DNA of 11,530 nt, from the NCBI GenBank assembly GCA_964635965.1, contig CAZWQX010000124.1, positions 1-11,530 on the forward strand. Reading direction: 5' to 3'. The DNA comes from JAKVAV01 sp964635965 (GTDB lineage: Bacteria; Bacteroidota; Bacteroidia; Flavobacteriales_D; Cryomorphaceae). A model generated the notes under the pieces. The model saw nothing but the letters and a program-made list of their open reading frames with translations. It did no database searches and was not told where the DNA came from. The position numbers and the translations under genes are program-made. Shown in pieces: positions 5,737 through 11,530 of the stretch (its first letter is position 1; every line of letters starts with the position of its first letter).

Positions 5737-8613
5737 TTGAGAAATTGCTTTTTTGCGTTCTATATCCTCATTTTCACCTCTTTAGTTGCTACTGTGTCCG
5801 GGCAACACGGGAAACCGCTTATTTCGAATTTTTCTAAATCCGAGTACCAGGCCGGAACGCAAAACTGGTCCATTCATGGCGCCAAGGACGGTCGCGTATT
5901 TTTTGGGAATAACAAGGGCTTGCTGCAGTTTGATGGTTTTGAATGGAGCTTGAGCAGGTTGCCAAATCAAACGATTGTTCGCGCTGTATCGGCTGATTCT
6001 TCGGGATCGGTTCTATATGTTGGGGGCCAGAATGAGCTTGGATATTTCGATTTTCGCAGTTCGGGTGAAACAAACTTTACGAGCCTCCATTATTTGATTC
6101 CCGAGGAATATCGAGATTATGAAGACGTTTGGAAAGTTTTTCAAATGAATGATGGAGTCTTCTTCTGTACTGAGAAGGCCGTGTTTTATTATTTAGGTGA
6201 TTCTATAGAGGTGATTGCCCCGAGGACAGGCCGATTTGAGAATTTCTTCATGCTTAGAGGTGAACTTGTCTTGCAGGAATTAGGAGTGGGGGTTTACTCG
6301 ATCTCTGGTTCTAAGTACTCTGTATCGGGAGATGAAATGACGTTTGCTGAAAATCGGTTGATTGCCCTATTCGAGTTGGGTGAACTGGCAATGGCGGTCA
6401 CGGAATCATCAGGAATATTCCTGTTGACAAACGGGAATTTCACATCTTTTGATTCGGAGATATTTTCATATATAAAAGATAATCAGGCATATACAGCTAT
6501 CCCTTTGTGGGGTGAAGAATTTTTGATTGGAACTACGAATGCGGGAGTAATTATCTCTGACTCCAAGGGTAATATCGTGAGAAGGTTTGATGAGTCTACC
6601 GGCTTAATGAATAATACCGTTCTTACTGCCTTTCAAGACATAAAGGGAAATATTTGGCTGGGCCTTGACAATGGTTTGTCTTATGTAGAAATTAATTCTC
6701 CTTTTTCTATTCTTTCAAAAGAATATGGTTTAATGGGTACTGGTTATACCGCACACTTACATAAGGATCAGTATTATTTTGGTACCAACCAAGGTTTATT
6801 TTCGTCAACTGGAAGTGAGTCGTTTGAGCTGGTTTCTTCTATGACAGGGCAGATTTGGAGTGTTCAGGCTCTGGATAAGGGATTTGTTGTCAATGGTCAT
6901 GATGGAGGTTTTTACAGTGATGATGGCATAGAGTACGATCCGATATCTGAAACGAAGGGGTCATGGAAACTTTTAGATCTTGGGGATTCTCCATATGTTC
7001 TGCAGGGTGCTTACTCAGGTTTTTATCTCTACCGCAAGACGGGTATAGATTCAGATCCATTAGAATTCATCGGTAAGATGGCTGGATTTGAAGAGTCTTG
7101 TCGAGTATTCGAAGAAGATGCCAACGGACACATTTGGATGTCTCATGCTTATCGAGGCTTGTATCGATTGGTGCCTGATTTTGAAAACCTGAAATTTAAA
7201 GAGGTAAAACGATTTGGATCAGAGGAAGGCTTATTGGATGAGTTGTATATCGATGTGTCGAAGGTGCGTGAGGAACTGGTGTTCTCTACGCCGCATGGGA
7301 TATACATTTATGATCAGGCACAAGGCAAATTCGAAGAGGAAAGAGAGTTTTCGGAATTACTGGGCAAAGGGAAAAATGTTCTCAAGCTCCTAGAGGATGA
7401 AAAGGGCAACGTATGGTTCCGAACGGACGAGGAATTCGGTGTGATTAAAATCGCCAAGAACGGATTGTATAATTCTGTAGAGTTGGTTCGTTTCAACGAG
7501 CTCCGACATGAATTGGTTGATGGTTTTGAACAAGTTTTTGCGCTTAATGATGGAAATATTTACATTCCGACTGAGTCCGGTTTCTATCGTTTTGACGATT
7601 CGATCCAAGGCAACATAGATGATGGATTCTCTCTTTTCGTCAGAGCAATGGTGCGTTTCGGAAATGAAGATAGCCTCATATCCGTGACCGGCACTGCCGA
7701 GTTAGATCAGATTCTCTTAGGTCCTGAATCGAACAATCTCAAATTCCATTTCTTAAATCCGACTTACGGAAAACTCAATGAAATTGAATACCGATGTCGA
7801 TTGATACCATTTGAAGAAGAGTGGACAGATTGGAGGGATTTTCCGTACGAAGAATATTCAAATCTAGATGCAGATTCTTACGTGTTTGAGGTACAAGCCC
7901 GAAATTCATTCGGGAATGTAAGTGATACTTTGCAATTTGAATTTGTTATTAAACCAAAATGGTTTGCTTCCCCCGCTGGAAGATTGGTTATGGGGTTTTT
8001 GACCTTTCTTGCAATTCTCGGGATGATTCGTGTTGCAATTTCTCGTGAAGCAAAGAAAACTGAGGAGGTTAAGCAGAAATCGCAGGCTGAACTTGAAAAG
8101 AAAGAAAAAGAGTTCAAAAAGGAACAGGAAAAATCCGAAGATGAGATAATCCGTCTGCGAAATGAAAAGTTAGAAGCCGAGGTGAGTCATAAAAATGCCG
8201 AATTGGCATCGACAACCATGCACTTGGTTCAGAAAAGTGAGATTTTACAGACTATTAAATCTGAATTGGAAGAAATTTTGAATGGCGATTCGACTCGAAT
8301 GTCCGAGAAAGTAAGAAAAATCGATAGAATGATTGCCGAGGATTTTAGGCTGGATCGCAATTGGGATCGTTTTGAGATGCATTTTGATCAGGTACATGAG
8401 AATTTCTTCAAAAATCTGCGTTCGGCTTTCCCAAAGCTTACTCCAAAAGATCAAAAACTCTGTGCTTACCTTAGAATGAATCTAAGTTCAAAAGAAATCG
8501 CCCCTCTGCTGAACATCTCAGTGAGGGGCGTGGAAATCAGTCGTTATCGGCTAAGAAAGAAATTAGGAATTGATGGAGAAACCAATCTCGTCAAATTCAT
8601 AATGGAAATCTAA
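5737..8613 (+). CDS. Membrane-spanning sensor/transcription regulator: beta-propeller, Y_Y_Y, TM, coiled coil, LuxR-like HTH
   Basis: A one-component signal transducer that probably senses a glycan fragment in the periplasm and binds DNA directly. The protein is 958 aa. A signal peptide covers about 1-22 (cleavage near VSG|QHG). Reg_prop-type propeller repeats span about 40-640, with blades such as GNIWLGLDNGLSYV (304-317), GHIWMSHAYRGLYRL (464-478) and GNVWFRTDEEFGVIKI (557-572). A Y_Y_Y domain lies at about 660-738 (YSNLDADSYVFEVQARN). One membrane helix at about 745-767 is followed by a charged coiled coil (about 770-845) and a C-terminal HTH (899-957: LTPKDQKLC, then SSKEIAPLLNIS and recognition helix VRGVEISRYRLRKKL). 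Unlike hybrid two-component PUL sensors it has no histidine kinase or receiver. Start is TTG: the codon two before it is a stop (TAA, 5731-5733) and no ATG precedes the signal peptide. It is divergent from the GH16 operon, which it likely regulates. Confidence 0.93.
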   Translation: MRNCFFAFYILIFTSLVATVSGQHGKPLISNFSKSEYQAGTQNWSIHGAKDGRVFFGNNKGLLQFDGFEWSLSRLPNQTIVRAVSADSSGSVLYVGGQNELGYFDFRSSGETNFTSLHYLIPEEYRDYEDVWKVFQMNDGVFFCTEKAVFYYLGDSIEVIAPRTGRFENFFMLRGELVLQELGVGVYSISGSKYSVSGDEMTFAENRLIALFELGELAMAVTESSGIFLLTNGNFTSFDSEIFSYIKDNQAYTAIPLWGEEFLIGTTNAGVIISDSKGNIVRRFDESTGLMNNTVLTAFQDIKGNIWLGLDNGLSYVEINSPFSILSKEYGLMGTGYTAHLHKDQYYFGTNQGLFSSTGSESFELVSSMTGQIWSVQALDKGFVVNGHDGGFYSDDGIEYDPISETKGSWKLLDLGDSPYVLQGAYSGFYLYRKTGIDSDPLEFIGKMAGFEESCRVFEEDANGHIWMSHAYRGLYRLVPDFENLKFKEVKRFGSEEGLLDELYIDVSKVREELVFSTPHGIYIYDQAQGKFEEEREFSELLGKGKNVLKLLEDEKGNVWFRTDEEFGVIKIAKNGLYNSVELVRFNELRHELVDGFEQVFALNDGNIYIPTESGFYRFDDSIQGNIDDGFSLFVRAMVRFGNEDSLISVTGTAELDQILLGPESNNLKFHFLNPTYGKLNEIEYRCRLIPFEEEWTDWRDFPYEEYSNLDADSYVFEVQARNSFGNVSDTLQFEFVIKPKWFASPAGRLVMGFLTFLAILGMIRVAISREAKKTEEVKQKSQAELEKKEKEFKKEQEKSEDEIIRLRNEKLEAEVSHKNAELASTTMHLVQKSEILQTIKSELEEILNGDSTRMSEKVRKIDRMIAEDFRLDRNWDRFEMHFDQVHENFFKNLRSAFPKLTPKDQKLCAYLRMNLSSKEIAPLLNISVRGVEISRYRLRKKLGIDGETNLVKFIMEI
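8499..8530 (-). terminator. Probable intrinsic terminator of the GH-A glycosidase gene, inside the convergent regulator gene
   Basis: On the minus strand, CGCCCCTC and GAGGGGCG form a perfect 8-bp GC-rich stem. It continues inward with CTGA/TCAG pairing across a small internal loop and closes on 5 nt (GATGT). A U-rich tract, ATTTCTTTTG, follows at once, the classic layout of an intrinsic terminator. It lies 86-117 nt past the stop codon of the glycosidase at 8616, antisense to the HTH-coding end of the regulator. Because the two genes have only 2 bp between stop codons, a terminator must lie inside one of them. The plus-strand side has no T-run, so it should act in one direction only. Confidence 0.6.
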
Positions 8614-8615
8614 TC

Positions 8616-9914
8616 CTACAAACCCGGGGAACTGAAGAAGTTAAAGTTGGCCGTTGCGGCATTTCCATTACCATCTCTCACATAGACAAACAACCGGTAC
8701 GGGCCTTCTTTTCTCGGCGCACGAAATTCCAGAACCGAAGTGTTCAAGTCGTCACTCTTAGCCTTGATTGGAACCGCATCAGGTCTGGATTCTGCATCTC
8801 CACCCGATTTAATGTCAGTACTTTCAGGAAGAAGTTCCCAGGTGAAAGTCAAGTCATCGTTATCAGGATCAGAAACCTCAACCGCTACCTCATAGTATTC
8901 ACCGGCGTTTAGGTAAACATCATCGAATCGGGTTTTACCGTCAATGGTGTAAGCGGTAAGAACGGGAGATCTGTTTTCCGGATATTCTCCTGACCAACCT
9001 TTTTGCAATTCGTCCATTACCCCTGTCTCACTTCCATCTTCGAGAAAGAGACCATACCAAGTTGGGGTGGTTTCTTGCTTAGCGCCCCAGAGGAATACAT
9101 ACGATCCAATACACATTTCCTTATCCCTGAGGATTCCTTCCTCGTATCTCTTTTTATAAGAAGCTGCTTTTTCGGTGCTCGTTTGCTCGATTGGAGCTCC
9201 CCATTTATTTTTCTGTACTTCCCAGTGACCATCCGGTCCCCATTCCGTAATAACGTATGGTTTGGTCCATCCTGAGGCTCTGATGGCAGCGTCTATTCCA
9301 ATCAATCCCGCATAGGTGTTTATTCCGTAAACATCAATATGCGGAGCTCTTTCCATAACCAGTTGTGCCTCTGCGATGTCAAAACCTGCAGTGACAGTCA
9401 TCGTTGGGTGGTTAGGATCTTCTTCATGCACCATTTTTGCAATATCATTGATCGCGTTCCATACCTTAAAGTCTGAATAGAATAGATCCGTTTCATTTCC
9501 AATGCCCCACATCAAAATGGCGGGATGGTCTTTGTATTCGCGTACAACTTCAGTAAAGCGCTCCAACTGAGCTTGAACGGCTTTACTATCATCGTAGTCA
9601 AATCCTTGTCTTTCGCATCCAACCCAAAGACCGAACAGTACCGTGTGGCCTAGTGCATGGGCTTCATCGAGTATGGAGATTGCTTCATGTGCTCCCCAGG
9701 TGCGAACCGAATTTGCACCGTACTCTGCGGCTCGATCCATATAAACTTGACCTCCTATACCATTTATGTAATAGGGTTCACCATCTCTTAGTATTTGCCA
9801 ACCTTCCTCAGTTTCTACTACTTCTACCTTAATTGCTTGGCCATTCACTTGATGTGTTAACACCAATGCAAATACAAAAAGAATGAGGCCAATAAATTTT
9901 CCTTGAAATCTCAT
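8616..9914 (-). CDS. Secreted clan GH-A TIM-barrel glycosidase with C-terminal Ig-like domain
   Basis: A predicted retaining glycosidase acting outside the cytoplasm, probably on beta-glucan. The protein is 432 aa. The signal peptide covers 1-25 (cleavage near VNG|QAI). The TIM barrel (about 35-305) shows the clan GH-A pair: acid/base E141 in MWGIGNE and nucleophile E224 in VITEWGPDG. The region resembles the C-terminal catalytic domain of GH2 enzymes, but the usual GH2 N-terminal beta-sandwich domains are absent. Residues about 315-427 form an Ig/PKD-like beta domain (VSDPDNDDLTFTWELLPE), and the protein has no T9SS tail and no lipobox. GH158 and GH5-like beta-1,3-glucanases, and GH72-type transglycosylases, are alternative homes that sequence reading alone cannot separate. 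It converges on the regulator gene with 2 bp between stop codons. Its upstream region carries the GATGT repeats also seen near the GH16 operon, which suggests shared control. Confidence 0.85.
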   Translation of the reverse strand: MRFQGKFIGLILFVFALVLTHQVNGQAIKVEVVETEEGWQILRDGEPYYINGIGGQVYMDRAAEYGANSVRTWGAHEAISILDEAHALGHTVLFGLWVGCERQGFDYDDSKAVQAQLERFTEVVREYKDHPAILMWGIGNETDLFYSDFKVWNAINDIAKMVHEEDPNHPTMTVTAGFDIAEAQLVMERAPHIDVYGINTYAGLIGIDAAIRASGWTKPYVITEWGPDGHWEVQKNKWGAPIEQTSTEKAASYKKRYEEGILRDKEMCIGSYVFLWGAKQETTPTWYGLFLEDGSETGVMDELQKGWSGEYPENRSPVLTAYTIDGKTRFDDVYLNAGEYYEVAVEVSDPDNDDLTFTWELLPESTDIKSGGDAESRPDAVPIKAKSDDLNTSVLEFRAPRKEGPYRLFVYVRDGNGNAATANFNFFSSPGL

Positions 9915-9985
9915 TGAATAAACGGTTTAATCCAAACATGAAAGTTACGAAGAGTGATTCTAAATTTGATAAAATGTGGATAAAT

Positions 9986-10033
9986 GATGTGTCAATGATG
10001 TACCAAAATTTAACAGGATGTAAGAATGATGTA
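9986..10033 (+). repeat. Four helically phased GATGT(A/G) repeats, candidate operator array
   Basis: GATGT occurs at 9986-9990, 9997-10001, 10017-10021 and 10028-10032, with spacings of 11, 20 and 11 bp, so all copies lie roughly on one face of the helix. Three copies extend to the octamer AATGATGT (starts 9983, 9994, 10025), and the last three extend to GATGTA. GATGTA is also the half-site of the inverted repeat at 5565-5586. The array is 72-120 bp upstream of the GH-A glycosidase start, suited to activator binding. The function is inferred from clustering and spacing only. Confidence 0.5.
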
Positions 10034-10071
10034 TAAAAAATGATACCTTACCTCACTGAAATTCCTACTAT

Positions 10072-10088
10072 TGTGTATCGCATACACA
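10072..10088. promoter_or_regulatory. Perfect inverted repeat upstream of the outer-membrane protein gene
   Basis: TGTGTAT and ATACACA are exact reverse complements around CGC. The 17-bp dyad ends 17 bp before the ATG at 10105, so a bound protein would overlap the promoter or leader and more likely repress. Its half-site differs from GATGTA, so it would be read by a different regulator. As RNA it would form only a weak 7-bp hairpin without a U-run. Confidence 0.45.
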
Positions 10089-10104
10089 GCAAACACCAAT
10101 TTGC

Positions 10105-11530
10105 ATGAATTTACTTTGGTTGAATAAGAGCAGGACAGTGCTTGAAAAGTGGTGGAAGTTAAAATCCCTAGCGGTTCTGATTCTGGTTCCATCTCTTCTT
10201 ATAAGTGTAAATACAATCGCGCAGGAGGAGGGTGAGCAACCGAAAGTCGATCCTTCTGAAAAAGCTTTTGAAGAGCAGTTTATGAATCAGGCTACGGGGA
10301 TAGCTTACGATTCTTTATACGTAGACAAGAAGTTAAAGCAACGCCCCCAAAAGCTAACTGCTTTTGGATACTACCGTCTATTTGTTTATCAGAGAACACT
10401 CACTGAGCCTTATCCGGGTCTCGAGCCATTTAGAAGATCGTTAAGCGTAGGTGATGGATACCGGGAACCGATGTTATCATTGAATGTATTGGCTCGACCA
10501 AATTCCAAAAGTAGTTTTGGATCTGAATTATTCTTTTTCACCCCATATCTAGGCGACACGACTGGAAACCAGTTCCTCACAAACCTAGGATTGAATTTCT
10601 ACGGTAATTTTAGAACCGAACACGGAAACTTCGGTATTCGGGCAGGAGGTATACATTGGTACAACCTGAGCCCTATGACTATTGGAGTATTCCAAATACT
10701 CGATCGCTTCAGTATTTTCGACCGAACACCTTGGGAAGGAGTATCAAATACAGGAAAGTACGATGACTACTATGCTTTGGGACAAACTAGTCCCGGTGAC
10801 CTTCGATGGAGTAATCAGGCTTTTCAAGGAATTATATTAAACGGGGGGAAATTGCCCGGAGATTTTGCCTTTGATCTCTTTTGGGGTAAGACTCAGCAGA
10901 ATGGAGGACTTTCAGGTGGTATAAACGATCCTTTCGCTTCCATACCTCCTACTTTAGATCAAGGGAATGTTCCAACTTATCAAGGTTTTGCAGGACAGGA
11001 TCGAACACAACCTAGTATAATTCAAGGAGGAAAGCTGGCTAAGACTTTTGGAAAGAAGAATCAGACTATTTCATACAATGGTATATATAGTCGTACTTCG
11101 ATAGACAGCACAAGGACTGATCGCAACAGAGCATACGAAGTACACACCATCGGTCTTGATTTGGATATCGCTGGAATAGGTATTTCGGGAGAGCTGGGGG
11201 GAGGTGCCTACAGCAGTCCGACCTATGAGAAGACCTGGGGGGAAGCATTAATGCTACGCTTTAGATTGCCTGAGCGATATACCTTTTTACCCTTGGATGT
11301 TCAGTTATATCGTATCTCGAAAGATTTCTACAACGAAAACGGTGAAGTTACCACCCAGTCGAACATAGACATCTTGGAAGATGCCGGATTAATCGTTAAC
11401 ACAACAGGTGCCGGCGGGCAAATTACCGTAGTGAATCAGTTGGTTCACAATCGTCAGGGAATAAACTTGAATACTGAAGTTAAGTTAGGTGATGTTAAAC
11501 TAGGTATCGGATGGGGCTGGGCTCAGGAAT
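10105..11530 (+). CDS. Predicted exported, probably outer-membrane beta-barrel protein, partial (3' end beyond the window)
   Basis: I do not recognise the family. The open frame runs 475 codons from the ATG at 10105 to the right edge with no stop. An N-terminal stretch with basic and tryptophan residues (about 1-20) precedes a hydrophobic core at about 21-35 and a probable signal peptidase site near TIA|QEE (39-40), so it is exported. The mature part starts with an acidic linker (EEGEQPKVDPSEKAFEEQF). It continues with many short alternating polar/hydrophobic strands rich in Gly, Tyr, Phe and Asn, such as GIGISGELGGGAYSS and VKLGIGWGWAQE, broken by Asp/Asn/Thr loops, as in outer-membrane beta-barrels. 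No conserved catalytic motif, T9SS tail or TonB plug was seen, but the C-terminus is missing. The gene is divergent from the GH-A glycosidase. A link to glucan uptake is possible but not shown. Confidence 0.8.
   Translation, partial: MNLLWLNKSRTVLEKWWKLKSLAVLILVPSLLISVNTIAQEEGEQPKVDPSEKAFEEQFMNQATGIAYDSLYVDKKLKQRPQKLTAFGYYRLFVYQRTLTEPYPGLEPFRRSLSVGDGYREPMLSLNVLARPNSKSSFGSELFFFTPYLGDTTGNQFLTNLGLNFYGNFRTEHGNFGIRAGGIHWYNLSPMTIGVFQILDRFSIFDRTPWEGVSNTGKYDDYYALGQTSPGDLRWSNQAFQGIILNGGKLPGDFAFDLFWGKTQQNGGLSGGINDPFASIPPTLDQGNVPTYQGFAGQDRTQPSIIQGGKLAKTFGKKNQTISYNGIYSRTSIDSTRTDRNRAYEVHTIGLDLDIAGIGISGELGGGAYSSPTYEKTWGEALMLRFRLPERYTFLPLDVQLYRISKDFYNENGEVTTQSNIDILEDAGLIVNTTGAGGQITVVNQLVHNRQGINLNTEVKLGDVKLGIGWGWAQE

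Larger units (their letters stand above)
9915..10104. other. Divergent intergenic region between the GH-A gene and the outer-membrane protein gene
   Basis: These 190 AT-rich bp hold no convincing gene. They contain a cluster of four GATGT direct repeats (9986-10032) and a perfect inverted repeat (10072-10088). A TAAATTTG string (9961-9968) fits the Bacteroidota -7 consensus on the plus strand but lacks a -33 partner. Promoters for both flanking genes are expected here and could not be fixed. Confidence 0.75.

Noticed and set aside
8650..8660. GCCG-TTG-CGGC hairpin as terminator of the regulator on the plus strand
   Set aside because: A 4-bp stem with a short, interrupted T-tract is too weak to call.
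9961..9968. TAAATTTG as promoter -7 element for the gene at 10105
   Set aside because: It fits the consensus but has no -33 partner and would give a leader of about 130 nt containing all GATGT repeats; mentioned only in the region entry.
10010..10192. Small minus-strand open frame over the intergenic region and start of the gene at 10105
   Set aside because: It crosses the repeat array and the 5' end of a better supported gene, and shows no protein features.

Overview
The window looks like part of a beta-glucan (laminarin-type) utilization locus from a marine-type member of the Bacteroidota, probably a flavobacterium-like lineage. The lineage call is inference. It rests on a Type IX secretion (T9SS) C-terminal sorting domain, a reg_prop/Y_Y_Y/HTH membrane regulator of the kind found next to Bacteroidota polysaccharide utilization loci (PULs), a lipoprotein GH16 enzyme, and weak or absent Shine-Dalgarno sequences.

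Left half (1-5491, minus strand). Four genes lie in one direction and read as an operon, in transcription order: a GH16 lipoprotein endo-beta-glucanase (4634-5491); a T9SS-secreted protein with two tandem jelly-roll-like domains (3264-4595); a GH3 BglX-type beta-glucosidase without a signal peptide (962-3184); and an MFS sugar porter whose start overlaps the GH3 stop by 8 nt and which runs off the left edge (1-969). A strong 13-bp stem-loop (3210-3244) sits between the T9SS gene and the GH3 gene.

Middle (5492-5736). This AT-rich divergent regulatory region carries a perfect 8-bp inverted repeat (TCTACATC-N6-GATGTAGA). On the plus strand a 958-aa membrane-anchored regulator (5737-8613, TTG start) has a periplasmic beta-propeller sensor, a Y_Y_Y domain, one membrane helix, a coiled coil and a C-terminal LuxR-like HTH.

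Right part. Convergent with the regulator, only 2 bp from its stop codon, is a secreted clan GH-A TIM-barrel glycosidase with a C-terminal Ig-like domain (8616-9914, minus). Its probable transcription terminator lies antisense inside the regulator's HTH-coding region (8499-8530). A second divergent intergenic region (9915-10104) holds four GATGT repeats spaced 11, 20 and 11 bp, plus a perfect 7-bp inverted repeat. It separates the glycosidase from a partial gene for a predicted exported, probably outer-membrane beta-barrel, protein of unknown function (10105-11530).

Working model (inference). The GH16 lipoprotein and the T9SS protein bind and cleave glucan outside the cell, and the GH-A enzyme acts in the periplasm or outside. 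The MFS porter imports short sugars that the cytosolic GH3 enzyme finishes. The membrane regulator senses glucan oligosaccharides and may bind the GATGTA half-sites shared by both divergent intergenic regions. No SusC/SusD pair is visible in the window.
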